In this document: in pieces, positions 15,176 through 22,395 of the stretch
Numbering within the stretch: the first letter of the stretch is position 1
How the letters are laid out: every line of letters starts with the position of its first letter
Source: an uncultured Caryophanales bacterium
Lineage (GTDB): Bacteria; Bacillota_I; Bacilli_A; RFN20; CAG-826
Length of the DNA: 33,688 bases
Assembly (NCBI GenBank): GCA_947165725.1
Contig: CAMVBL010000007.1
Coordinates: 1 to 33,688, forward strand
Reading direction: 5' to 3'
Notes under the pieces: model-generated
What the model was told of the DNA's origin: nothing
Database searches by the model: none
What the model saw: only the letters and a program-made list of their open reading frames with translations
Made by a program: the position numbers and the translations under genes

Positions 15176-15202
15176 GGAGGGACACGATCCCTCCTTTAAT
15201 TT
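15176..15202 (+). terminator. Terminator-like hairpin between tRNA-Thr and tRNA-Leu
   Basis: GGAGGGA (15176-15182) and TCCCTCC (15188-15194) pair perfectly around CACGA, followed by TTTAATTT. It ends about five bases before tRNA-Leu, leaving no room for a separate promoter downstream. Confidence 0.8.
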
Positions 15203-15206
15203 ATAT

Positions 15207-15291
15207 GCGGCTATGGCGGAACTGGCAGACGCGCTAGACTTAGGATCTAGTGGGGCAACCCGTACAGGTTCGATTCCTGCTAGCCGCACCA
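15207..15291 (+). tRNA. tRNA-Leu (anticodon TAG)
   Basis: 85 bases, a class II tRNA with a long variable arm (TGGGGCAACCCGT). Acceptor GCGGCTA pairs with TAGCCGC, anticodon stem CTAGA/TCTAG with loop CTTAGGA (anticodon TAG), T arm CAGG-TTCGATT-CCTG, and encoded ACCA. Confidence 0.96.
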
Positions 15292-15305
15292 ATTATCAAT
15301 TTTGT

Positions 15306-15330
15306 AACTACTCAATGCAGTAGTTTTTCT
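15306..15330 (+). terminator. Terminator after tRNA-Leu
   Basis: AACTACT (15306-15312) and AGTAGTT (15319-15325) form a perfect seven-pair stem with loop CAATGC, followed by TTTCT. Confidence 0.8.
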
Positions 15331-15382
15331 ATTATTCCTTATATATAAATAATAGGATATGTCTTGATAAATGCTTAAAAAT

Positions 15383-15420
15383 ATCGTTTTATACAACGAT
15401 GTAAGAACGATTTTAACGAA
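15383..15420. repeat. AACGAT repeats upstream of the ABC exporter promoter
   Basis: ATCGTT (15383-15388) faces AACGAT (15395-15400) as a six-base inverted repeat. AACGAT recurs at 15406-15411 and AACGAA at 15415-15420. The cluster ends five bases before the -35 hexamer at 15426, a typical regulator-binding position. Confidence 0.4.
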
Positions 15421-15425
15421 TATTA

Positions 15426-15454
15426 TTGAATATCTATGTATAAAAATGTATATT
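15426..15454 (+). promoter_or_regulatory. Promoter of the ABC exporter operon
   Basis: TTGAAT (15426-15431), 17-base spacer, TATATT (15449-15454). The predicted start near 15461 falls at the ribosome binding site, giving a very short leader of about 15 bases. Confidence 0.7.
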
Positions 15455-15475
15455 ATTGTAGAAGGAGGAAGTAAC

Positions 15476-16387
15476 ATGGACCTTATTACAACAAATGAGC
15501 TCTGCAAATCATACAACAAAAAGCTCGTTATAGATCATGTTAATATGCATATTCCAGAAAGTAGCATTTATGGCTTTGTCGGTGAAAATGGTAGTGGCAA
15601 AACAACCATTATGCGTCTCTTAACCGGTTTAGCGGAACCAACATCTGGAACATATGAATTATTCGGTCTAAAAAACAATGACCCACGTATTTACGAAAAA
15701 AGAAAGAATATATCCGCTATTGTGGAAAAAACATCTTTGGTACCAACATTTACCGCAAAACAAAACATCCGTTATTTTGAACTTTATACAGGTATCGAAT
15801 TAACAGAAAAAGAAAGAGATGAATTATTAGCGAAAGTTCATCTTCATGATGTTGAGAATAAAAAAGTTAGTAACTTTTCTCTCGGTATGCGTCAAAGATT
15901 AGGTATCGCTTTAGCGTTAGTCAGCAAACCAAAATTAATGTTCTTAGACGAACCAATGAATGGTTTAGACCCAGAAGGTATCGCCGAATTAAGAGATTTA
16001 TTGGTTGAATTAAATCAAAAAGACGGCATTACTGTTCTAATTTCTTCTCATATTCTTTCAGAACTTGAAAAGATTGCTACCTGTTATGGCTTTATCTCTC
16101 ATGGCAAGATTCTTGAAGAAGTTACTGCTCAAGAATTAAAAGAAAGATGCCGTAAATCATTAATGGTGAAAGTCGATAAGTTAGAAGAAGCAGAAAAAGC
16201 TTTAAAGCAACTTAACATTCATGATTATAAAGTCTCACCTAGTGGTGAAATTCAAATCTATGATAACGTCAAAATCCAAGACGTTATGACGTGTTTAGTC
16301 GGCGCTGGTGTCAATATTTCAGCTATTAATTCTGCTGAGGAATCAGTTGAAGATTACTATTTAAATCTTATTAAGGAGGGCAAATAA
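15476..16387 (+). CDS. ABC transporter ATP-binding protein (BcrA/bacteriocin-exporter type)
   Basis: 303 residues. Walker A GENGSGKTT, signature FSLGMRQRLGIALAL, Walker B LMFLDEPMNGLDPEG and switch SSH are intact. The SLGMRQR form and the C-terminal extension of about 90 residues (MVKVDKLEEAEKAL... onward) are typical of ATPases that pair with ABC-2 membrane proteins in bacitracin, lantibiotic and related export or resistance systems. Start ATG 15476 is chosen because GAAGGAGG (15461-15468) precedes it and the family start (LITTNELCKSYNKK) follows; an earlier in-frame ATG at 15371 is upstream of the promoter. The permease gene begins one base after the stop. The substrate cannot be told. No GntR or two-component regulator lies nearby. 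Confidence 0.93.
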   Translation: MDLITTNELCKSYNKKLVIDHVNMHIPESSIYGFVGENGSGKTTIMRLLTGLAEPTSGTYELFGLKNNDPRIYEKRKNISAIVEKTSLVPTFTAKQNIRYFELYTGIELTEKERDELLAKVHLHDVENKKVSNFSLGMRQRLGIALALVSKPKLMFLDEPMNGLDPEGIAELRDLLVELNQKDGITVLISSHILSELEKIATCYGFISHGKILEEVTAQELKERCRKSLMVKVDKLEEAEKALKQLNIHDYKVSPSGEIQIYDNVKIQDVMTCLVGAGVNISAINSAEESVEDYYLNLIKEGK

Positions 16388-16388
16388 T

Positions 16389-17348
16389 ATGTCTCGTTTA
16401 TTAAAAGCCTTCTTCTATAGGATGTCTAAAGACCTTGCATTTAGAATTACTCTCATTGTTGGCTGTAGTATTGCCTTAATACTCTCCGTTGTCCTCTTAG
16501 TGGCAGATTTAATGTTGAATATGGAAGACATCAAGCTGTTGACTGGACATGGCATGTTAACAATGTCACTAAATCCAGCTCAAAACTACGGTATCGCCAT
16601 TCCAATCAACATTGCTATATTTGTAGGTTTAGAGTTTACACAAGGCACAATTAGAAACAAAATTATCGCAGGCCATTCAAAGTTTAAGATTTATGCCTCA
16701 CTTTATATTTCTGGTCTTATCTTAGGCGCAGCGCTCTTATTTGCTTATGTCGGATTCTTAACAATATTCGGCACAATCGCTGGTGGCTTTGATGTTAATG
16801 TCGTAACTTTTTTAGGCACTGGACTTGGCGCTGCGACTGTAGAATACATTGTTAAGTTTGTCGTTCTAGCTTTGCTAGTTTATACCACACTCATTAGTTT
16901 CTCTGTATTTATTGCCACAGTTTTTAGATCATTAGGCCCTTCCATTCCATTAGTGATTGTTGCTGTCTATGGTCTCTACTTTATTGCAATGATTGTGAGC
17001 ACCATCGTTAACTTTAATAAAGAAATGATGAATGGATACGAAGAAGCATTAGCTATGGCTCAAGAATACGGAGATGCTGATGCAATTGCTGAAGCTGCAA
17101 AAGAAGTAGCGGATTTTAAACCAACAAACGATACTGTGCAAGCCATTGGCAATGTCTTCAAGTGCCTCAATCCTCTATATGGCCTTTCAGCCACAGATAG
17201 TGTTATAGTTTATGAAGGCGAAAAGGTGAAAGCAATTGCAACGATGGATGACTTCACTTTCTATAGCGGAATTGCTAGCAATTTAGTATATTCAGCAGCA
17301 TTCTTTTTCGGAGGTGCTTGCTTATTTAAGAAAAGAGATGTTAAATAA
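16389..17348 (+). CDS. ABC-2 type membrane permease
   Basis: 319 residues with about six membrane segments: residues 20-45, 62-78, 100-130, 155-180, 184-205 and 292-312. An extracytoplasmic or loop region of roughly 80 polar residues (about 208-290) lies between segments five and six, rich in Glu and Ala. The layout fits ABC-2 permeases of BcrB type, and the region LEFTQGTIRNKIIAGHSKFKI after segment two is the usual coupling region (TxRNkl). AAGGAGGG at 16373-16380, inside the end of the ATPase gene, drives translation, so the two are expressed together as an exporter. Confidence 0.85.
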   Translation: MSRLLKAFFYRMSKDLAFRITLIVGCSIALILSVVLLVADLMLNMEDIKLLTGHGMLTMSLNPAQNYGIAIPINIAIFVGLEFTQGTIRNKIIAGHSKFKIYASLYISGLILGAALLFAYVGFLTIFGTIAGGFDVNVVTFLGTGLGAATVEYIVKFVVLALLVYTTLISFSVFIATVFRSLGPSIPLVIVAVYGLYFIAMIVSTIVNFNKEMMNGYEEALAMAQEYGDADAIAEAAKEVADFKPTNDTVQAIGNVFKCLNPLYGLSATDSVIVYEGEKVKAIATMDDFTFYSGIASNLVYSAAFFFGGACLFKKRDVK

Positions 17349-17378
17349 TATAGGAAAAAAATTTTTCTTAGCAAAAAT

Positions 17379-17570
17379 TGTCGGCTTAAACGTCTTATAC
17401 ATGAGAGGCGAACAAAAAGCCTCTTCCCTCAGCGCATTACAAAGATTATCATTTGTTATCTATGCCGACAGATAAAAATGCGCTAAACTAAAAATGTCTA
17501 TTGTCTCTTTAGCAATAGAGTCTCCCTTTTTAAAGGTTACTGGTCCCCCGATCGGTAATCTTTTTCTTTT
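17379..17570 (+). ncRNA. Candidate structured RNA with pseudoknot and intrinsic terminator
   Basis: A 272-base gene-free gap holds a dense set of nested pairings. A: TGTCGGC 17379-17385. B: hairpin GAGAGGC/GCCTCTT (17403-17409/17419-17425). C: perfect helix AGCGCATT/AATGCGCT (17431-17438/17477-17484). D: inside C, hairpin TTATCT/AGATAA (17456-17461/17470-17475), whose loop and closing base carry GCCGACA (17464-17470), complementary to A, which makes a pseudoknot. E: hairpin TCTATTG/CAATAGA (17497-17503/17513-17519). F: terminator hairpin with C-rich loop, then T-rich tail. C-rich unpaired stretches (CTTCCCTC, TCTCCC, loop GTCCCCCGAT) could pair with Shine-Dalgarno sequences, as in Firmicutes sRNAs. 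No known family recognised. It may be a free sRNA or an attenuating leader of the serpin gene. Confidence 0.55.
17532..17570 (+). terminator. Strong terminator before the serpin gene
   Basis: AAAGGTTACTG (17532-17542) pairs with CGGTAATCTTT (17553-17563), eleven pairs with two G-U, loop GTCCCCCGAT, followed by a TTTTTCTTTT tract. It is 184 bases after the permease stop, so it may end the RNA candidate rather than the ABC operon. Confidence 0.85.
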
Positions 17571-17620
17571 AGCAGATTTTAATTTAATAATCGTCTTAAT
17601 AGGTGAGAGGTGAAAATAGT

Positions 17621-18907
17621 ATGAAAAAAATAATGATGGCGATTGCCCCTTTACTCATCTTGACATCATGCGCTAACCAAGCAAGCTTAGCTAAACTTAA
17701 TAAATTTGCGTTAAATAAACCAAATAAAGCTTTTAATACCGTTCAAACTAAAGAACTAAATAAAGGCTATATTGATTCTTTAAAAGAGTTCTCTCTTGAT
17801 TTCTTTCAACAAGCAAATGGTGGTAAAGATAAGAATCCAGTATTCTCACCTATGTCTATCGCTACATGTTTCTCTATGGCCTATGACGCTGCAGATGGAG
17901 AAACTAAGAAAGAGTTAGGAGAATTACTCCATTACGATGAAGAAGCATTCAATCATCTTGATGAAATTAAAAACGCTTTATTAAGATCGGCGATTAATGA
18001 CGCTAAAAAGAATACTTATCTAAATATTTCCCAATCATTTTGGGCTGATAATAATTCAACGATACATGAGGATTATTTAAAAACACTTCAAGACTATTAT
18101 TTCGCTGAAGCTTATCAAGGCGATTTACCTAACATGTATAACGAAGTGGCAGATTGGATTAACGATAAAACTAAACATTATCTCAACGTCAAAGGTGAAG
18201 ATTTCCAAGAAATGCTCGCTAGTGCTATTTATGCACTTATCAATACTGTTTATCTTAAATCTTCTTGGGTCAATGAATTCAAAGAAGAGCTTAACTACAA
18301 AGGTGATTTCGCTAATCTTGATGCAACTTCCACTAAAGTCACATATATGGAAAAAAAGTTAGAAGATTCATATTATTTTACTGGAGACGGGTATGTGATT
18401 TCTTCTCTTCCATTTGAGCATGATTTAGAGTTTAGAATGCTTTTACCAAACGTTGATACTGATTACGCTAAGGTATTAGACGATAGAACTGCTTTGGATA
18501 ATTTATTAGCCCTTCCATTGGATAAAGCTGGAATACCAGAAAACGCCAGTGGTATCACTAATGTAGGCACAGTTGAATATACAATTCCGCAGTTCAAAGT
18601 AAGAAGCAAATTCAATTTAGTTGATATGTTTAGAGATAGAGGCATTAAAACACCATTTAAGCCAGGATATGCTAATTTCCCAAAATTTGATGGAGGCTAT
18701 ATTTCAAAAGCTCAGCATGAAGCGGGATTCGAAACAAATAATAAAGGCGCTGAAGGTGCGGCATATACAATCATTGTTGTAGCAAAGAGTGCTGCTCCAG
18801 AAGAACCAGTTAGATTTAAATTAGACCGCCCATTCGCTTATGCAGTGACCACTAAAGAAGGAATTCCTGTCTTTATGGGTAAGGTAACTAGCCTTCCAAA
18901 CGCGTAA
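17621..18907 (+). CDS. Serpin-family protease inhibitor, lipoprotein
   Basis: 428 residues. Signal peptide with lipobox LTSC (Cys17), then a complete serpin fold: NPVFSPMSIATCFSMAYDAA, NTVYLKSSW, ISSLPFEHDLEFRMLLP, VEYTIPQFKVRSKFNL, and the C-terminal FKLDRPFAYAV plus GKVTSLP. The hinge (residues 371-382, ETNNKGAEGAAY) has small residues at the positions needed for loop insertion, so an inhibitory serpin is plausible. The following reactive loop contains TIIVVAKSAAPEEPV. Anchored outside the membrane, it could block host or neighbour serine (or cysteine) proteases. Start ATG 17621 with GAGAGGTG is chosen because it gives the signal peptide; an in-frame GTG lies six codons upstream. Serpins are uncommon in bacteria but known in gut species. 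Confidence 0.92.
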   Translation: MKKIMMAIAPLLILTSCANQASLAKLNKFALNKPNKAFNTVQTKELNKGYIDSLKEFSLDFFQQANGGKDKNPVFSPMSIATCFSMAYDAADGETKKELGELLHYDEEAFNHLDEIKNALLRSAINDAKKNTYLNISQSFWADNNSTIHEDYLKTLQDYYFAEAYQGDLPNMYNEVADWINDKTKHYLNVKGEDFQEMLASAIYALINTVYLKSSWVNEFKEELNYKGDFANLDATSTKVTYMEKKLEDSYYFTGDGYVISSLPFEHDLEFRMLLPNVDTDYAKVLDDRTALDNLLALPLDKAGIPENASGITNVGTVEYTIPQFKVRSKFNLVDMFRDRGIKTPFKPGYANFPKFDGGYISKAQHEAGFETNNKGAEGAAYTIIVVAKSAAPEEPVRFKLDRPFAYAVTTKEGIPVFMGKVTSLPNA

Positions 18908-18923
18908 AAACACGTGTATTTTC

Positions 18924-18959
18924 AAGACTATTGATTGTATTTCTCAATAGTCTTTTTTT
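18924..18959 (+). terminator. Terminator of the serpin gene
   Basis: AAGACTATTGA (18924-18934) and TCAATAGTCTT (18944-18954) are perfectly complementary (11 pairs), loop TTGTATTTC, with T to 18959. The right arm overlaps the -35 region of the next promoter. Confidence 0.92.
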
Positions 18960-18969
18960 GTGGTATAAT
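18941..18969 (+). promoter_or_regulatory. Extended -10 promoter of the flippase operon, near-leaderless
   Basis: TGGTATAAT (18961-18969) is a perfect extended -10. The -35-like TTCTCA (18941-18946) sits in the preceding terminator, 17-base spacer. The ATG at 18979 is ten bases past the -10, so the transcript should have at most two or three leader bases. Confidence 0.75.
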
Positions 18970-18978
18970 TTGTTAGAT

Positions 18979-20427
18979 ATGCCAAACAAAGAATTAGAGA
19001 AAAAAGTTCAAGAACATGAAGAGATGGTGAACTCTGGCAAGCCTAGAGATAAGAAAGCAACTCTTAAGTACATACTAAATATTTCCATTGTTCTAATTGC
19101 CACCGCTTTAGCAATATTCTTTGCTATTAAAGATGACGCTCATGAAATCTGGGATTATTTATCAACCGCTGATGTTAACTATTTATTAATCATTCTTGCC
19201 GTTATGGCTGGCTGTGTTTTAGTTAGAAGCTTTATTCTCTTCTGTTTTGCTCACTTATTTACTAAAAAATACTATTTCCATCAAGCGATCGCTGTTGACC
19301 AAATCGGTCAATTCTATAACGCGATTACTCCTGGCGCTAGTGGTGGTCAAATCATGCAAGCTTACACCTTTAAGAAACAAGGCGTGCAAGTTTCTAGTGC
19401 AGTTTCTATGCTTGCTATGTATTCCATTGTTTATCAAGTGGTGTTAATCGTCTTTGGCACAGTCTCATTTATCGTTAAATATGACTTTATTAATTCCCTC
19501 GGTTATTTTGAAACTGGTATTAAGATTCAAGAGATGCCTCTTAGATTACCAATCTGGCCTTTAACAATTATCGGTTTTATTTTAAACCTCGGTGTTATCG
19601 CTATTGTCTTCTTGATGGGCTATTGGCACGGTTTTCATAATTTTGTTATGGGTCCTGTTGTCACTTTACTGAGTAAAATCAAAATTGTTAAGAATCCTGA
19701 TCAAACAAGAGAGAACCTCCGTATTCAAGTGGAAAACTTCAAAATTGAATTCAGACGTTTAAGCACAAACATTCCATTCTTACTTTTAATCATTGCTTGC
19801 TTTACGGCTTATATGATTTTGAAATTCTCTGTTCCATTTTTTGTTGGTAAGGCTTTAGGCAATCAGTCTTTACAGCCTGATTACAAGCAATTCTGGGACT
19901 GCATCTTCTTAAGCAATTATCACCAAATGATTACTGGTTTAGTTCCTGTTCCAGGTAGTGCGGGTGTTTCTGAAGCTGTTTTCCATAGTTTATTTATGAA
20001 TCCAAACAATCTGGAGAGTGGTTTCTTCATGGCTTGCGTTGATGGTATACCAGATAAAGCTAAAACAATTGCGCTTTGCCGTTCATCGTTATTGGTGTGG
20101 CGAAGTTCAACATTCGTTATTCCAATTCTCATTGGTGGCTTTGTCGCTGCTTTCTATCGTTCATCACCAAAAAACGAAGCACATATGGGCGATATTCCAA
20201 ACAGACAAACATTCTACTCCTTACAAAAGGAAACTTATGTTGAAAGATATGAAGAAGTTGCCTCTTTAGTGGAAACTTCTAAGCTGTCGCGTGAAGCGAT
20301 ATTAGCAAAACTCAAACCAAATAGTCGTAAAAAGAAACCTAAGAAAAAGAGTAAAGGTAATGTTCCTGCGGATATTTCACAAAATGAATACGACGATGTG
20401 GAATTAGATGATATGGGAGATAATTAA
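18979..20427 (+). CDS. Flippase-like/lysylphosphatidylglycerol synthase transmembrane domain protein
   Basis: 482-residue polytopic membrane protein of the UPF0104/MprF N-terminal type. A basic cytoplasmic N-terminus (about 40 residues) is followed by roughly eight membrane segments (residues 35-55, 68-90, 120-160, 190-215 and so on). Family motifs include AVDQIGQFYNAITPGASGGQ and the later GLVPVPGSAGVSEA. A charged C-terminal tail contains RKKKPKKKSKG. Such proteins move lipid-linked molecules or help lipid modification. Here the neighbour is a glycolipid glycosyltransferase (TAATG overlap), so a role in glycolipid or lipoteichoic-acid anchor handling is likely (inference). Start ATG 18979 is chosen because the only upstream in-frame start lies in the terminator, before the promoter. 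No Shine-Dalgarno is present. Confidence 0.87.
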   Translation: MPNKELEKKVQEHEEMVNSGKPRDKKATLKYILNISIVLIATALAIFFAIKDDAHEIWDYLSTADVNYLLIILAVMAGCVLVRSFILFCFAHLFTKKYYFHQAIAVDQIGQFYNAITPGASGGQIMQAYTFKKQGVQVSSAVSMLAMYSIVYQVVLIVFGTVSFIVKYDFINSLGYFETGIKIQEMPLRLPIWPLTIIGFILNLGVIAIVFLMGYWHGFHNFVMGPVVTLLSKIKIVKNPDQTRENLRIQVENFKIEFRRLSTNIPFLLLIIACFTAYMILKFSVPFFVGKALGNQSLQPDYKQFWDCIFLSNYHQMITGLVPVPGSAGVSEAVFHSLFMNPNNLESGFFMACVDGIPDKAKTIALCRSSLLVWRSSTFVIPILIGGFVAAFYRSSPKNEAHMGDIPNRQTFYSLQKETYVERYEEVASLVETSKLSREAILAKLKPNSRKKKPKKKSKGNVPADISQNEYDDVELDDMGDN

Positions 20428-21602
20428 TGCGCATAGCCATCTTTACTGATACATATCCTCCATTTGTTAATGGTGTTTCGACATCCACTTTCAACTTGGC
20501 TAATACTCTTGTAGCGCATGGTCACGAAGTGCTCGTTGTAGCGCCTAGATCAACGGATGGTAAACTAGAACAAATTGGTAACGTCTTATATGTCCCAGGC
20601 ATTTATTTAAAGAAATTATATGGTTATAGATTTACAAATATCTTCGCTAATAAGCCAGTGAAGATTATTAAAAATTTCAAACCAGATGTTATTCATAATC
20701 AAACCGACTTTACCATTGGTGTATTAGCAAGACGTATCGCTAAGATACTTAGAATACCAATTGTTTATACATATCATACATCTTACGAAGACTATACATA
20801 TTATGCCGTGCGTGGCTTAATGGAACGTTTCGCTAAACGTGTAGTGAGAGTGTATTCCAAAGAACTCGCTAATCGTATGACAGAATTTATTACTCCAAGT
20901 GATAAAACCAAAGAATATATGCGTTCAGTCGGTAGTGATGCCTATATTAACGTCATTCCTACCGGTATTGATTTTTCTATCTTCAAAAGCGATAAAATCG
21001 ATATGGAAAGAGCGAAGAAATTTAAGGAAGAACATGGTATTAAAGAAACCACTAAGGTGTTCTTGCTTTTAGGACGCATCGCTAAAGAAAAGAGTATGGA
21101 TGTCTCCGTTAGAGACTTTGCCCATTATCATCAAAAGCATCCAGAAGTGGATAAGAAGCTTTTAGTTGTCGGCGATGGTCCATATCGTGGAGAATTAGAA
21201 CTATTATGTGAAGAATTAGGCATTAGCCATCTTGTCGATTTCATCGGCTTCGTTCCTGCTACTGAAGTACCATTCTATTATCATCTTGCAGATATTTATA
21301 CATCCGCTTCAATTACTGAGACTCAAGGCTTAACATTTATGGAAGCTATGGCGGCGGGTAAAATCGTTTTAGCGAGATTTGATAGTAACTTAACAGGTAC
21401 TATCATCAACGGTAAGACTGGTTTCTTCTTTACTGATGATGCTTCATTTGTGTCGCAAGTGGAAAAGATACTATCTTTAAGCAAAGAACAAAAGCAAGCC
21501 ATTATTGATGAAGCTTATCGTATTGTCGATGTCTATTCTATCGATAAATTTTATAACAACGTAGTGAGGGTTTATAAACGTGCCATCCGTAAATACTGGT
21601 AG
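20427..21602 (+). CDS. GT4 glycosyltransferase, probably diacylglycerol glucosyltransferase
   Basis: 391 residues, GT-B fold retaining family 4. The N-terminus MRIAIFTDTYPPFVNGVSTS followed by ANTLVAHGHEVLVVAP is typical of 1,2-diacylglycerol 3-glucosyltransferases of Firmicutes and Acholeplasma. The C-terminal nucleotide-sugar half has LLLGRIAKEKSMD, VGDGPYRGELE and the E-x7-E motif ETQGLTFMEAMAAG. The product would be a membrane glycolipid (glucosyl-DAG) that regulates bilayer properties or anchors lipoteichoic acid; the exact sugar and acceptor cannot be told. The start overlaps the flippase stop (TAATG), with GGGAG about seven bases before it. The gene overlaps recX by 23 bases. Confidence 0.9.
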   Translation: MRIAIFTDTYPPFVNGVSTSTFNLANTLVAHGHEVLVVAPRSTDGKLEQIGNVLYVPGIYLKKLYGYRFTNIFANKPVKIIKNFKPDVIHNQTDFTIGVLARRIAKILRIPIVYTYHTSYEDYTYYAVRGLMERFAKRVVRVYSKELANRMTEFITPSDKTKEYMRSVGSDAYINVIPTGIDFSIFKSDKIDMERAKKFKEEHGIKETTKVFLLLGRIAKEKSMDVSVRDFAHYHQKHPEVDKKLLVVGDGPYRGELELLCEELGISHLVDFIGFVPATEVPFYYHLADIYTSASITETQGLTFMEAMAAGKIVLARFDSNLTGTIINGKTGFFFTDDASFVSQVEKILSLSKEQKQAIIDEAYRIVDVYSIDKFYNNVVRVYKRAIRKYW

Positions 21603-22395
21603 TCGTAAAATTAAAGGAATAAAACTCTATAAGGATCATGTGACCTTATCCTTTTTTAAAGGTGAGCCATTAAAGATCTCTAAAGAAGCCTTTGTGTCTT
21701 CTTATTTATACGCGGGAAAGAACTTATCTAGTAAAGAGATTGCTTCTTTAGAAGAAATCACCGCGATGAGCACTCTTCTTAACTACGCTTTACAAATTGT
21801 GAGTAAAAAACATCTCAGTGAAAAAGAGATGTTAGAAAAACTCATGAAAAAGGAAGATAACTATGCCGCTGCTAAAAAAGTTATCACTAAATTAAAAGAA
21901 AACGATTTATTAGATGATAAAGCCTTTATGCAAGATTTAATCGCTTGGGATAATGAAAGAAACTTTGGACAAAATAAAATCGTTAAGCACCTAAAAGATA
22001 AAGGCATTCCTGATTCTTTAATTAATAAAGTTAATTTCCCTCAAAGTATAGAGAGAAAGAAAGCGAAAGCCTTACTTGATAAGTTAGATAGGAAATACGC
22101 TAAATATGCTTATGAAAGTAAGAAGAAACATGTTTATCAAGCGTTAATGAGTCAAGGCTATAATCACGATATCGCTAGAGAAGTCACTAATGATTTAAAA
22201 AGAAAAAATGATAAAGTTGAACAAAGCCTATTAACTAGGGACTATGAAAAGATCAAAAGCCGCTATGAAAAGAAATATGAAGGCTATCAATTAAAACAAA
22301 AGATTTATGCCGCTTTAGTTAATAAAGGTTATAAATATCAAGAAATTAAAAAAGTATTGGAGGATTTTACATATGAAGATGATAGTGGATTTTAA
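21580..22395 (+). CDS. recX: RecX-family recombination regulator
   Basis: 271 residues, the length of Firmicutes RecX. A short N-terminal segment (KGIKLYKDHVTLSFFKGEPL) precedes tandem three-helix repeats: LLNYALQIVSKKHLSEKEML, VITKLKENDLLDDKAFMQDL, then ALMSQGYNHDIAREVTNDL and ALVNKGYKYQEIKKVLEDF. RecX binds RecA filaments and limits strand exchange. The start is GTG 21580 with GTGAGGG upstream, inside the end of the glycosyltransferase gene; no ATG gives the conserved N-terminus. It overlaps yhaM by 23 bases, so the set is translationally linked. Confidence 0.9.
   Translation: MPSVNTGSRKIKGIKLYKDHVTLSFFKGEPLKISKEAFVSSYLYAGKNLSSKEIASLEEITAMSTLLNYALQIVSKKHLSEKEMLEKLMKKEDNYAAAKKVITKLKENDLLDDKAFMQDLIAWDNERNFGQNKIVKHLKDKGIPDSLINKVNFPQSIERKKAKALLDKLDRKYAKYAYESKKKHVYQALMSQGYNHDIAREVTNDLKRKNDKVEQSLLTRDYEKIKSRYEKKYEGYQLKQKIYAALVNKGYKYQEIKKVLEDFTYEDDSGF

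Noticed and set aside
15371..15475. An earlier ATG for the ABC ATPase, adding 35 residues
   Set aside because: The added part crosses the predicted promoter and the AGGAGG site, and does not look like an ABC ATPase N-terminus.
15280..15519. A minus-strand 79-codon frame
   Set aside because: It overlaps the end of tRNA-Leu, its terminator and the exporter promoter, with no family features or ribosome binding site.
17379..17570. tmRNA, RNase P RNA, SRP RNA, T-box or a common riboswitch
   Set aside because: None of the diagnostic sequences I know for these families is visible in the segment.
18931..18978. A longer flippase N-terminus from an ATT/ATG-like start in the terminator
   Set aside because: It lies within the serpin terminator hairpin and upstream of the -10 element.
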